A stretch of DNA of 64,000 nt from the NCBI RefSeq assembly GCF_001279005.1, contig NZ_LGCN01000132.1, positions 62,001 to 126,000 of the forward strand, written 5' to 3'. This document shows positions 34,559 to 43,389 of this stretch, piece after piece; position 1 is the stretch's first letter, and the number at the start of each line of letters is the position of its first letter. Source of the DNA: Streptomyces caelestis. GTDB taxonomy: Bacteria; Actinomycetota; Actinomycetes; Streptomycetales; Streptomycetaceae. Below the pieces are notes generated by a model, which worked only from the letters and a program-made list of their open reading frames with translations, had not been told where the DNA came from and made no database searches. A program made the position numbers and the translations under genes.

Positions 34559-37474
34559 GTGTCCATGCACGGCCGTGACCAGAGTTTCCCTCAGGACTGC
34601 CCGGGTGATCATCCGGGCATGTCGACCGAGGCGGGGATCGACGTCCAGCGGCAGCTGGAGTCCCTGATCCAGGACTTCCGGACCAGTGATCCCCCGATGC
34701 CGGTGATCGTGCTGCACGCCGAGGACGCCGCCGACGACGGCCGGGTCACCGAACTCGTCGACGAGCTGAGCGAGGGGCAGCAGCGTCACGGCACCCGCCT
34801 GGCCGTCGCCCCGACCGAGCCGCAGCCGGGGGACCTCGATCCCACCGCCCGGGCCGCGCGGCTCCTGGTCGACCTCGGCGACTCCAGGAAGTGGGGCGAC
34901 CGTTCCGCCTCCTACCGCCCCTACTCCTTCCCCCGCCTCAATCTGGTGCGCGCCCTCCAGGAGGCGACCGACGATCCGGAGATGCGCGAGCACTGGCCCA
35001 CCGCCCCCGGCGGCACTCCGGACGGGAACGTCCAGCGGGAGCGGGCCCAGACACATCTGCTGCGCATCCTGGCCCGGCAGCGCTGGCGCCCCCGCAGACC
35101 CTCGCGCCGGAACCGGCAGGTGCTGCTCAACGACGTGCAGCAGTTCCTCCCCATGGGCGCCCTGGGCGCCTTCACCGCGCTGCTCACCCGCCCCGAGTGG
35201 TACGTCGCCGTCCTGGCGGGCATCGGGCTGATGGTCCTCCTGGCCGGACTGAACCACGTCCCCGGGCGCGCTCCCCTCTTCCTGTGGCTGCGCAGGGAGA
35301 GCCGGTGGTTCCTGACCACGACGTTCCTCCAGTCCGCCGCCCGCCGCCGGTCGACCAGCGTGCGGCTGCTGCGGCCCGTCCGCTCCTGGCGGGCCATCGC
35401 GGCCCGCGCCTACGACGTGGCCGAGGCCATGCGCGAGGGCGGTCCTTTCCCCCTCCAGCTGTACGTGCTGGCGCTCTTCGAGGACCTGCGGGACAACCAC
35501 CGGCGCGGCAGCTGGGACCTGCGCGGGTTCAAGCGGACACGGCCGCCGGTGCTGTTCCTGCGCCGGGCGGCCCGGGAGAACGGCGGCATAGAGCTGATCC
35601 GGGCGGTCAGCGACGTCCGCAGCCGGCGCAGCGAACTCGACCCGCTGCTGATCGTGGCGGGCGTGGCGGCGGACGACGCCGCGCTGCTCGACCGGGGCGC
35701 GGACGCGCGTCCTGCGCCCGACCGGCCGCGGCAGCCCCCGTCCCCGCCCCCGCGTCTCCCGCAGCGGTTGCGTCACTGGTACGACGAATGGGCCGGGAAT
35801 CTCCGCGCCGATCAGTCGCCGAGCAGGACGAACGCCCTGCCCTGGGTGCTCAGACTCCCGCTGCCCCACGACGAGCTGGTCCAGCTGCGGCAGGCGGACT
35901 GGCGGTGCGTCAGGACCAGGCACCGGCCGCCCCTGGCCCGCGTGGTGTGGTCGGCCCACAGCCTGCTCCTCGTCCTCGCCCTGGTCGTCACCGCGGGTGT
36001 CGTCCACGCCCGTGAACTGCACCGGACGTACTGTTCGGCGGGCCTGCTGACCGCCGACCGCGACACCGAGCGGCGTCCCGCGCCCGGCGGCGGCACGGAG
36101 TGCGTCGGCATAGCCACCGGGGACGTCCGGTTCGGCGCGCACCTGAGCGGCGGGACCACCGGGGAGGGCAAGCGGCTGCAGGAGCTGGAGAGGCTGGTGA
36201 GCGCCGAGAACGGCGAGGTCCTGCGCGACCACCCCGACGCCTACGTCACCGTGGTGTACGCGGGCCCGCTGAGCTCCTCCTCGGTGGACCCGTCCCTGGT
36301 CAAGGGCGCCGAGGAGCTGACCGGCGTGTACCTCGCCCAGCGCGTGGTCAACGAGAACTACACGGTGAAACTGCGGGTGCTGCTCGCCAACGGCGCTGCG
36401 GACATGGGGCACCAGCGCGTCACGGCCGACGCGATCGCCGAGTACGCCGACCGCGACCCGACCGTCGTCGGCGTGGTCGGGTTCGGCCGCGACCTGCAGA
36501 GCAGCCCCGACGTCACGCGCCGGCTCCACGCGGCGGGGCTGCCCGTCGTCTCCGGCACCAACTCGGCGACCTACCTGCCGAAGGAGTTCTCCAACTGGTT
36601 CAGCCTCGCGGCCCCCGACGAGCACCAGGCAGGGGCGCTCGGTCTCGTCGCCCGGCAGCTGCGCGCCGGGGGCGGGTCCCCGCACGCCCTGGTGCTGGCC
36701 CGCGACACCAAGGAGTCGCAGGACCGCTACACCAGCGAACAGGCTCTGTACGGCGGCGAGATGCTGAAGCGGGAGGGCTTCCGGCTGCTGCCCGCGCAGC
36801 GCTACCGGGTGGCGAACGGCAAGCCCGAACTGCGGCTGCACGCCGAGAGCATCTGCCGGGGCGAGGACGTCCCCTCGGTGATCTACTTCGCCGGACGGGT
36901 CGAGGACGTCGGACCGCTGATGACGCAGCTGACCACCGAACCGGGCTGCGCCAACCGGCAGATCTCGATCCTCACGGGCGACGACCTGAGCAAGGCCAGG
37001 TTCTCCGGCACGGGCGGCCGCGACGGCGTGGCCCCGCGGATCACGCTGTACCACGCGGCCCTGGCCGAGCTGAAGGAGGCCGCCTCCAGGACCGCCTTCT
37101 ACGAGGACGCCGCCACGTACCTCCCCTGGCTGGAGGACGGGAAGGCCACGTACGACGCCGCCGACTTCGCGAGCGGGCAGACGGCCCTCTCCCACGACGC
37201 CGCGCGTGCCCTGTACTGGGCGGCCAGCCTCGGGGACGTGCGCCAGAGCCGCGCGGCGACCTGGGTCAACCTCAGACACGTCAGGCTCGACGGCATGGCC
37301 ACCGGGACGATCGACTTCACCGACGCGCCCCTGTACCAGGAGCGCCGCGGCCACAGCATCGTCCTCAACCGGGTCCGCAGGACCCCGGAGGGCGTCTCGC
37401 GGGCGGAGGTCCTGTGCAGCAGACCGGCCGGCAGCACCCGGCCGCTCACCGCGCGGGAATGCTCGATCGAGTGA
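34559..37474 (+). CDS. Membrane protein with N-terminal cytoplasmic domain and extracytoplasmic PBP1-like sensor domain
   Basis: A 971-aa protein. Residues 1-195 are soluble with no Walker A visible, one or two helices lie at about 199-230 (LGAFTALL, YVAVLAGIGLMVLLAGL), residues 240-455 are Arg-rich and cytoplasmic-looking, a second membrane helix is at about 460-485 (SLLLVLALVVTAGVVHA), and from about 510 onward there is a type I periplasmic-binding-like fold (VVGVVGFGRDLQSSPDV, HAAGLPVVSGTNSATYLPKEFSNWF, ALVLARDTKESQDRYTSEQAL). The order suggests a receptor that senses a ligand outside and signals inside rather than an ABC binding protein. GTG start at 34559, with ATG at 34565 as an alternative. 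No transporter genes nearby. Confidence 0.7.
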   Translation: MSMHGRDQSFPQDCPGDHPGMSTEAGIDVQRQLESLIQDFRTSDPPMPVIVLHAEDAADDGRVTELVDELSEGQQRHGTRLAVAPTEPQPGDLDPTARAARLLVDLGDSRKWGDRSASYRPYSFPRLNLVRALQEATDDPEMREHWPTAPGGTPDGNVQRERAQTHLLRILARQRWRPRRPSRRNRQVLLNDVQQFLPMGALGAFTALLTRPEWYVAVLAGIGLMVLLAGLNHVPGRAPLFLWLRRESRWFLTTTFLQSAARRRSTSVRLLRPVRSWRAIAARAYDVAEAMREGGPFPLQLYVLALFEDLRDNHRRGSWDLRGFKRTRPPVLFLRRAARENGGIELIRAVSDVRSRRSELDPLLIVAGVAADDAALLDRGADARPAPDRPRQPPSPPPRLPQRLRHWYDEWAGNLRADQSPSRTNALPWVLRLPLPHDELVQLRQADWRCVRTRHRPPLARVVWSAHSLLLVLALVVTAGVVHARELHRTYCSAGLLTADRDTERRPAPGGGTECVGIATGDVRFGAHLSGGTTGEGKRLQELERLVSAENGEVLRDHPDAYVTVVYAGPLSSSSVDPSLVKGAEELTGVYLAQRVVNENYTVKLRVLLANGAADMGHQRVTADAIAEYADRDPTVVGVVGFGRDLQSSPDVTRRLHAAGLPVVSGTNSATYLPKEFSNWFSLAAPDEHQAGALGLVARQLRAGGGSPHALVLARDTKESQDRYTSEQALYGGEMLKREGFRLLPAQRYRVANGKPELRLHAESICRGEDVPSVIYFAGRVEDVGPLMTQLTTEPGCANRQISILTGDDLSKARFSGTGGRDGVAPRITLYHAALAELKEAASRTAFYEDAATYLPWLEDGKATYDAADFASGQTALSHDAARALYWAASLGDVRQSRAATWVNLRHVRLDGMATGTIDFTDAPLYQERRGHSIVLNRVRRTPEGVSRAEVLCSRPAGSTRPLTARECSIE

Positions 37475-37502
37475 GCGAGCCGGAGGTTGTTACGCTCCCC
37501 GC

Positions 37503-38102
37503 GTGAGGATTCCGGGACCCGAAGAGATCCGCGCGCTGCACGAGAAGCACGCGCCCAGCGCCGAGGCGTTCGCGCTCGTCCACACGCACTGCGAGGTCGT
37601 CTGGAGCATCGCCGAGCGGCTCGTCTCGGCCTCACGCCTCGACGTCGACGTCGAACTGGTCCGCGCCGGCTGCCTCCTCCACGACATCGGCGTCTACCGC
37701 CTCTACGGGGACGACGGCCGGCTGGACCACGGGAACTACATCCGGCACGGGCTGCTCGGCCACGAGCTCCTCGGGCACGAGGGCTTCCCGGAGCCCCTGC
37801 GCCGGTTCTGCTCCCACCACACCGGGGTGGGGGTCACGAAGGACGACGTCCTGCGCCAGAACCTCCCGATCCCCGCCGCCGACTACCTCGCGGTGACGCG
37901 GGAGGAGCGGCTGGTGATGTACGCGGACAAGTTCCACAGCAAGTCCCGGCCGTCGGCGTTCCTCTCCCCGGACGCGTACGCCGCCCACGTCCGTCGCTTC
38001 GGCGAGGAGAAGGTCACCGCCTTCCAGGCCCTGCGCGCGGAGTTCGGCGACCCGGACCTCGACCGGCCGGTGCCGGGGGGCGGTGCGTCCGCCCGCCCCT
38101 GA
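37503..38102 (+). CDS. HD-domain phosphohydrolase
   Basis: A 199-aa protein with the HD motif set: HTHCEVVWSIAERL (first His), AGCLLHDIGVYRL (H-D), HGLLGHELLGHEGF and CSHHTGVG (later metal His residues), then VMYADKFHSKS (final Asp). HD proteins hydrolyse phosphoesters of nucleotides or second messengers; this short stand-alone type is often annotated as a hydrolase of unknown substrate. GTG start at 37503, 28 nt after the sensor-like gene, so possibly co-transcribed with it. Confidence 0.85.
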   Translation: MRIPGPEEIRALHEKHAPSAEAFALVHTHCEVVWSIAERLVSASRLDVDVELVRAGCLLHDIGVYRLYGDDGRLDHGNYIRHGLLGHELLGHEGFPEPLRRFCSHHTGVGVTKDDVLRQNLPIPAADYLAVTREERLVMYADKFHSKSRPSAFLSPDAYAAHVRRFGEEKVTAFQALRAEFGDPDLDRPVPGGGASARP

Positions 38103-38144
38103 GCGTCGCCGGCCGCCGACCGCGCCGGCGTCGCCGTCGCCGCC

Positions 38145-38171
38145 GCCCGTACGCTCACGCGGCGTACGGGC
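38145..38171 (+). terminator. Terminator after the HD-domain gene
   Basis: 10-bp perfect stem (38145-38154 with 38162-38171), 7-nt loop, followed by TTTCTCC. Good rho-independent shape. Confidence 0.7.
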
Positions 38172-38565
38172 TTTCTCCTGCTGCGCGCACGGGCGGAGCC
38201 TGCCGGTGCGGCGGCGCGGCCCGCCCGATGTGTGGGCCGCGTGACGGGACCGCGAGCCGTGTGTGAATCTTCCGCCGCTCCGAATGACGTTCGCCACAGC
38301 ACCGGAGCAAAGCAGCACGGTCGGCGGGCGCGGCACGACCCGTCGAATGACCGGGATGGCGGCGGTTCACGCCAATTCGGCACATGGGCAAGCCGTGTCG
38401 CACGCCGACCACGGTGACGAAGCATCCCTGCGCACCTGCCCTATGATCGTTGAACAGTTGACTTCATCGCGCCTGCAACCCTTCCCCGGTGGTTCCCGGC
38501 GACCGCGGACACGTCCATCGGTGCGGGCCTCGCGGTGGTGACACGCAGGAAGAAAGGTGACCCGC
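38172..38565. other. Non-coding stretch upstream of the YceI-domain gene
   Basis: About 390 bp with no coding signal. A TATGAT at 38442-38447 is a candidate -10 for the gene at 38566 (about 115-nt leader); no convincing -35 at the right distance. Confidence 0.4.
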
Positions 38566-39480
38566 ATGGCCCTCGGACTGCTCCGGCGTCGGCGTTCCCG
38601 CAGCGCCCCCGGCGCCGCACCGGACCTCTCGCTGCCCCTGCCGGCCGGCGCCGGCGCGTACGGCTGCGAGGTCGTCGATCCCATGGGACAGCCCCTGGGC
38701 GGCGCCGAGGTCACGGTGACCGCCCTGGACAGCCACCGGGTCGCCGCCCGCGGCACCACCGATCCGTACGGTCTGTTCATGGCGACGCTCCCGCCCGGCT
38801 CCTACAGCGTGTTGGTCGCGGCGGAGGGCCTCACCCCGGCCCGCGACAACGTCGACATACTCGCCGGCGCCGTCCTCCCCCCGGCGCGCGTCGCGCTGCT
38901 GCCCGCGCGCCAACTGGAACTGCCGCCGCCCGGCACCTGGCTGTTCGACCCGCCGCACACCGCGATCCGCTTCATCGCCAAGCACGTGGGCATGGCCCAC
39001 GTCCACGGACGCTTCACCCGCTTCACCGGCGGCATCCGCATCACGCCGGACATGGTCGACTCCCAGGTCTCGGTGCGCATCGACGCCGCCAGCATCACCA
39101 CGGGCAACAGGACCCGTGACAACCACCTGCGCTCCGCCGACTTCCTCGACGTCGAGCACTACCCGTACATCGACTTCACCAGCACCCGGTTCGTCTACCG
39201 GGGCGGCTCCCGGTGGACGCTGAACGGCACGCTCACCATGCACGGCACCAGCCGCTCCGTGGGCCTGGACACGACGTACCTCGGCACGGTGAACGGCGGT
39301 TACGAACAGGAGCTGCGCTGTGCGGCCCTGGCGAAGGCGGAGCTGCACCGCGAGGACTTCACCCTCAACTGGCGCTCGATGCTGGCCCGCGGCATCGCGG
39401 TCGTCGGCCCGACCGTGCAACTGGAGCTGGACGTCCAGGCGATGTACCGCACCGCCGAGACCCCCACGCCCCCGGAGTAG
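38566..39480 (+). CDS. YceI-family lipocalin-like protein with N-terminal carboxypeptidase-regulatory-like domain
   Basis: A 304-aa protein. Residues about 30-115 form a beta-sandwich of the carboxypeptidase regulatory type (EVVDPMGQPLGGAEVTVTAL, TTDPYGLFMATLPPGSYSVLVAAEG). Residues about 125-300 are the YceI fold (WLFDPPHTAIRFIAKHVGM, VHGRFTRFTGGIRI, NHLRSADFLDVEHYPYIDF), which binds polyisoprenoid or similar lipids. No signal peptide. ATG at 38566 after AAAGG; GTG at 38557 is an alternative. Such fusions are common in Streptomyces, function unproven. Confidence 0.85.
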   Translation: MALGLLRRRRSRSAPGAAPDLSLPLPAGAGAYGCEVVDPMGQPLGGAEVTVTALDSHRVAARGTTDPYGLFMATLPPGSYSVLVAAEGLTPARDNVDILAGAVLPPARVALLPARQLELPPPGTWLFDPPHTAIRFIAKHVGMAHVHGRFTRFTGGIRITPDMVDSQVSVRIDAASITTGNRTRDNHLRSADFLDVEHYPYIDFTSTRFVYRGGSRWTLNGTLTMHGTSRSVGLDTTYLGTVNGGYEQELRCAALAKAELHREDFTLNWRSMLARGIAVVGPTVQLELDVQAMYRTAETPTPPE

Positions 39481-39502
39481 GCCGGCGCCTCGACGGCGCG
39501 GA

Positions 39503-39519
39503 CGGGAGGAGGGCTCCCG
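39503..39519. terminator. Small convergent hairpin
   Basis: 6-bp stem (39503-39508 with 39514-39519) and 5-nt loop between the YceI-domain gene and the minus-strand gene ending at 39532. Weak. Confidence 0.35.
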
Positions 39520-39531
39520 AGCGGCCCCGGG

Positions 39532-39972
39532 TCACGCGTGGGGACCGGGGATCACCTCGGTCGCCGACTCGAGGACCTTCTCCACCCGCAGCACCGCGCT
39601 GCGGACGGCTCCCGCCTCCGCGACCAGCACGTCGGGGAGGTGGGACTCGTGGAAGCGGAGGTACCCGACGGTGCCCACGGTCGTCGTACGCGCGCCGAGC
39701 CACAGCACCATCCGGCGCAGGTCGTCGAACTCGTCGGGATGTGCCTCCTGCCGCACGGTCAGCGCCCACTGCGGCCCGTCGGAGCACAGCTCCCCGACCA
39801 GCGCGCCCCCGATCCGCAGCGCCGGCCCCCGGTCTCCCCAGAGGGGGTACGCGTACCCGTCGTCCTGCCGGCCGCCTTCCTCCCCCAGGTGCCAGCGCAG
39901 CAGGGCGAGGTCCCGCGGCGGGAGCGAGCCCGGCAGATCGAGCGTGAGCTGGAGTTCGTAGACGTCGGCCAT
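39532..39972 (-). CDS. Uncharacterised 146-aa protein
   Basis: ATG at 39972 (MADVYELQLTLDLPGSLPPRDLALLRWHLGEE). The product has alternating strands and helices and a GPALRIGGALVGEL strand pair; the amphipathic N-terminus resembles small Streptomyces conserved proteins of unknown role. No motif recognised. A clean frame with typical codon bias. Divergent, 109 bp, from the zinc-finger-like gene at 40082. Confidence 0.6.
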   Translation of the reverse strand: MADVYELQLTLDLPGSLPPRDLALLRWHLGEEGGRQDDGYAYPLWGDRGPALRIGGALVGELCSDGPQWALTVRQEAHPDEFDDLRRMVLWLGARTTTVGTVGYLRFHESHLPDVLVAEAGAVRSAVLRVEKVLESATEVIPGPHA

Positions 39973-40081
39973 GATCAGAAGGCTACGAGCCCCGGTGCCG
40001 TGTCCTCCACCGCGCCCCGTGGAGGGCCCCGAACACGGCAAAGGCCCCGAACCGTCACGTCCGTTGATCTACTGTGACCGC

Positions 40082-40417
40082 ATGACGACGAAGTCTCTTC
40101 CCCGCCTCACCCCGACCGGCACCTGCTGGTGCGGCTGCGCCAAGAAGGTCGGAGCCGGATCGTTCTTCGCCCCCGGGCACGACAAGGTGGCGGAGGCGGC
40201 GCTGCTCGCGGTCGAATACGGCTCCTCCGTCGCCCAGTTGCTGCACGGACACGGATACGGTCCCGGCCACTCGGTGAGCGCGCGTGCCGTGTCCGAGGGC
40301 GTGTGGCGGAAGTGCCCGGCCTGCGACTACGTCGGTGCGCCGGCGAGCATCGCCCACCACACGAAGAAGGCGCACGCAGCCGCCATCGGCGAGCAGACGC
40401 AGGGGGCAGGGCGTTGA
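40082..40417 (+). CDS. Small zinc-ribbon/zinc-finger-like protein
   Basis: A 111-aa protein with two likely metal sites: TCWCGCAKKVGAGSFFAPGHD (C-x-C-x9-12-H-type cluster) near the N-terminus, and CPACDYVGAPASIAHHTKKAH, a C2H2-like finger, near the C-terminus. Between them VAEAALLAVEYGSSVAQLL is helical. Possibly nucleic-acid binding. The stop overlaps the next small gene (TTGA), so the pair is coupled. Confidence 0.65.
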   Translation: MTTKSLPRLTPTGTCWCGCAKKVGAGSFFAPGHDKVAEAALLAVEYGSSVAQLLHGHGYGPGHSVSARAVSEGVWRKCPACDYVGAPASIAHHTKKAHAAAIGEQTQGAGR

Positions 40418-40635
40418 CCGGACCGGACTCCAGCCAGCGCGCCGACCTCGAGAAGGCCGTGCGCACGTACGGCGGTTACTGGGACACAGAACGCGGCCTG
40501 CGCGCACTGCGCGACGCCGGGCACGACCTGCAGGAGAAGCGCACCCGGCAGATCCCCCGCGATCTCGCGAGTGAGGGTTTGCTGGTGAAGGTGGAGGACT
40601 GGCCGGTCCGCTATCGCACAGTGCAGGCGCACTGA
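40414..40635 (+). CDS. Small uncharacterised protein (73 aa), TTG start
   Basis: TTG at 40414 overlaps the stop of the zinc-finger-like gene and has GGGGG upstream. Product: basic/acidic helical (SSQRADLEKAVRTYGGYWDT, then RQIPRDLASEGLLVKVEDWP), looking like a small winged-helix unit. No named family. It is the last plus-strand gene before the Hsp70-NYN operon, which is convergent to it. Confidence 0.55.
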   Translation: MTGPDSSQRADLEKAVRTYGGYWDTERGLRALRDAGHDLQEKRTRQIPRDLASEGLLVKVEDWPVRYRTVQAH

Positions 40636-40762
40636 AGCGACATCGACGGCGCGGGCGCGTCGCCTGCCCAATCTGGGTGATGCGTGCGCCCGCCGCTGAA
40701 ATGATCACTCCGCTCACCAGTACCGAGGTACCCGGTTCGTTAGCCTGTGGGCACTGTCTATC

Positions 40763-42814
40763 TCAGCTCCTCCCTCGCGGTGCTACGCAGGTCCGTGGAG
40801 TGAAGACCCACCTGTTCTTGGTGTGGGTGGCTCCGAGAACTCGTCCGTTCTCCCGCAACCATGGGTAGCGGCTCTGCAGTTCGACGTAGTTGTCGTTGGT
40901 GACGACAACCGCACCCGACTCATCGGCGATGGCCACGACCAAAGCGTCACCCTTCCCCTCTGTACCGGCCGGCGGCTGGAGGATGTCGCCCTTGCTGAGA
41001 GCGGCGGTCACGGCAGCTCTCTCCTCCTCGGCGACTTTGTGCCTGAAGGTGGCATCCACGACAACATGAATGTCCGCCAGGGGGTACTTCTCTGCCAACG
41101 TTTCTCGAGCACCGATGAGTTGGGCAAAACTCGGTCGGTCCTCTTCCTCGTAGACACCGGGGTGGATGGGCGAGTGCCCGATCCATGCCAGGTTGGAACC
41201 GTCGACCACAAGAGTGTGTACTTCTTCGCCCTGGTCGGGGTCGCCCACGTGGGAGTGGGACGGAACGGGCCGATCCTGCTTGTCGGAGCGGTTGGCGGGC
41301 AGAATGCGCGACGACGCGGGATTCATCGTGAGCAGGTCATCGAGCTCCTTGCGCACCTCCGGCGTCGGCCCACCGGAACCGAAGCTCTTCACCTCCTCGT
41401 CGACGACGACTTCGCCCGTGTGCTCCAAGGTGGCTTTCACGTGCAGCAGGCCGTCGGAGTCGTACGTGTACTCCAGATCGAACCGGGATTCCTCACGCAC
41501 GCGCGGTGTTGAGTACATGAGGGGCAATTCGGTGAGCTGGACGTTGTCGGAGTCGGTCAGCTCCTTGTCCGGGTCACCCTCCCAGATCTCCACAATGAGT
41601 TTGCGCTCGTAGTCGCGGGCGGGCGTATAGCTCTTCCGCTCGCTCCAGGGCAGCGGCGAGTTCCTGGGGATGATCTCGCTGAACTGCCGACGTCCGTCGG
41701 GCTTCCTGGTCACGGTCCCCAACGCGTGGCTGTTGGCGACTTGAATGACCCCGGGCATCTCGTTCGACAGAACGGCTGCGGCGATGGCGGCACCACGCGC
41801 CACGGCGGTCATGGGATCACACATGTAGGTCGGCACGGGCTCCATCTGCAAGGCCTCCGCCACCGCGGCCCGCACGCTCGGGATCTGGCTGGTGCCCCCG
41901 ATCATGAGGACGTCGTCCACATCGAGCGGGGCCATGTGCAGATCCCGGAGACACTCCTCGACCGGTGCCAGGGCACGATCGACGAGGTCCGTGATCGCTT
42001 CCTCCAACTCCTCCTGGAAAATCTCCACTTCCCTGTCGTCCGGAGTCCAGATCCGCACGGACCGCTGGGAGGACAGCAGAATCTTGCTGCGTTCCACGTC
42101 GAGCCGGAACTGACGCTTCTGGGCAGGCGACCACTCACGTCGTGCAGGCGCCCTTTCCAGAACCATGCTGCGCAGCCGACGGTCGATCTCGAGCCCACCG
42201 AGTTCCGTCACCCCGCGCGAGGCGCGTTCCTCGAAGAATCCGTCCTCGTGGTCGAGAACCGTGACGTCGATCGTTCCGCCACCCCAGTCGAACACGAGAA
42301 TCTGTGGCGCCTCGTCACGCAGTTGTTGAACATACGAGATCGCGGCGGCCGTCGGCTCGTTGAGGAGCGCTTGAACCTCGATGCCCGCGAAGCGGGCAGC
42401 GGCACGCGTGCGGTAGCGGGCGGCGCCCGTGGCGTTCGCGGGCACGGTGATGACGGCCCGGTTGATTTCGGTCAGGTTCTGCTGCGCGCCATCCTTCATG
42501 GCGGTGAAGACACCGGCTGCCACGGTGGTGGCGGCAAAGCGGCGCCCCTGCACGTTGACGTACTCGTCGCTCTTGAGCAGGCGCTTGCACGCCTCGGCGG
42601 CCTCCTCTGAGCGCAGCTTTGCCTCCCATCCGAAGAGGGGGCCGCTGCGCAGCGAGCTCATCCCGACCACTGAGGGGAAGAGCAGGTCGAAGCCGGGATG
42701 GCGCCAGTCGGCGTCGAGGTGGTGTCCGTCGAGCGGCAGTACCTCGACGTCGTCGCCCTGCCACTGGGCCACCACGGAGTTGGTGGTGCCGAAGTCGATT
42801 CCGGTGGCGGTCAC
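40763..42814 (-). CDS. Hsp70 (DnaK-like) ATPase fused to C-terminal NYN/PIN ribonuclease domain
   Basis: A 683-aa protein. Residues 1-370 are a complete Hsp70 ATPase: phosphate-1 GIDFGTTNSVVAQW, connect region NEPTAAAISYV, phosphate-2 VFDWGGGTIDVTVL, adenosine DVLMIGGTSQIPSV. Residues about 390-520 form a reduced beta substrate domain (IIPRNSPLPWSERKSYTPA, LLHVKATLEHTGEVV); the alpha lid is missing. In its place residues 532-675 are a NYN/PIN nuclease like Zc3h12a/YacP types: LVVDGSNLAWIG (Asp538), VVVDATFRHK (Asp587), GKGDALVVAIAD (Asp623), VVVTNDNYVEL (Asp641), so the four acidic metal ligands are present. It is the last gene of a coupled operon with GrpE-like and J-like partners. Suggests chaperone-gated RNA cleavage; inference. 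Confidence 0.88.
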   Translation of the reverse strand: MTATGIDFGTTNSVVAQWQGDDVEVLPLDGHHLDADWRHPGFDLLFPSVVGMSSLRSGPLFGWEAKLRSEEAAEACKRLLKSDEYVNVQGRRFAATTVAAGVFTAMKDGAQQNLTEINRAVITVPANATGAARYRTRAAARFAGIEVQALLNEPTAAAISYVQQLRDEAPQILVFDWGGGTIDVTVLDHEDGFFEERASRGVTELGGLEIDRRLRSMVLERAPARREWSPAQKRQFRLDVERSKILLSSQRSVRIWTPDDREVEIFQEELEEAITDLVDRALAPVEECLRDLHMAPLDVDDVLMIGGTSQIPSVRAAVAEALQMEPVPTYMCDPMTAVARGAAIAAAVLSNEMPGVIQVANSHALGTVTRKPDGRRQFSEIIPRNSPLPWSERKSYTPARDYERKLIVEIWEGDPDKELTDSDNVQLTELPLMYSTPRVREESRFDLEYTYDSDGLLHVKATLEHTGEVVVDEEVKSFGSGGPTPEVRKELDDLLTMNPASSRILPANRSDKQDRPVPSHSHVGDPDQGEEVHTLVVDGSNLAWIGHSPIHPGVYEEEDRPSFAQLIGARETLAEKYPLADIHVVVDATFRHKVAEEERAAVTAALSKGDILQPPAGTEGKGDALVVAIADESGAVVVTNDNYVELQSRYPWLRENGRVLGATHTKNRWVFTPRTCVAPRGRS

Positions 42815-43389
42815 GGCTTCTCCTCGCTTCCAGCGTTCTGCGTCTCGTCTGCGGAACCGGTGGGCTTGGTCACACCAGACACTCGGCGAAGCTGCCCTGA
42901 GAGAATCAACTTGCCAGTGGCTTGATCCACGTAGGCAGGCCGCACAATCTCGAACTGATCGCCGTCCCCCTCCACTACAACGAAAAGTTCTCGTTCTCCC
43001 GCGTCCTCAACGACACGTACGCCTAGCCCCAGCAGGGCCTTGCGAATTGAAACCTGCCACTTTAGTGTGCTCATCCGGTTGCCGGAACCTCGCGCTTCGA
43101 GGTCACTTTCGACCAGACGTGCCAAGTGTTCCTCGCGGGTCCTGAAAGCCTCCAGAACACCTCGCCGAAGAGCAGACACTATGTCCGCCTGCTTCGGTCG
43201 ATCCTCGTCAGGGATGCTCTCGATCAACCGTTGGGCGCTCTCTGAGAAGCGTTTCAACAGATCGGCTGGGTTGAGCAACTCGTCAGGCCGGTACAGAAGA
43301 AGTTCAGGAGCAAGTGTTCTCCCCTTCTCTCCGCGTCGTCGGTTCTTCGGGGAGTCGGACTCCCTGCTCCAGTGCTTTGGCTTGCTCAC
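42811..43389 (-). CDS. GrpE-like candidate nucleotide exchange factor (192 aa)
   Basis: Highly charged N-terminus (RESDSPKNRRRGEKGR), a helical middle (LLKRFSESAQRLIESI, RRGVLEAFRTREEHLARLVESDLE) that could form the GrpE dimer stalk, and a C-terminal beta part (LGVRVVEDAGERELFVVVEG, FEIVRPAYVDQATGKLILSGQLRRVSG) that follows the GrpE head pattern ending in G-x-L-R-R-V. Both ends overlap neighbours by 4 nt (ATGA), directly before the Hsp70 gene. The GrpE call is based on shape and place, not on strong identity. Confidence 0.55.
   Translation of the reverse strand: MSKPKHWSRESDSPKNRRRGEKGRTLAPELLLYRPDELLNPADLLKRFSESAQRLIESIPDEDRPKQADIVSALRRGVLEAFRTREEHLARLVESDLEARGSGNRMSTLKWQVSIRKALLGLGVRVVEDAGERELFVVVEGDGDQFEIVRPAYVDQATGKLILSGQLRRVSGVTKPTGSADETQNAGSEEKP

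Noticed and set aside
40763..42814. Treating this gene as the housekeeping dnaK
   Set aside because: Lid domain is missing, a nuclease is fused, and the partners are highly divergent from dnaJ and grpE.
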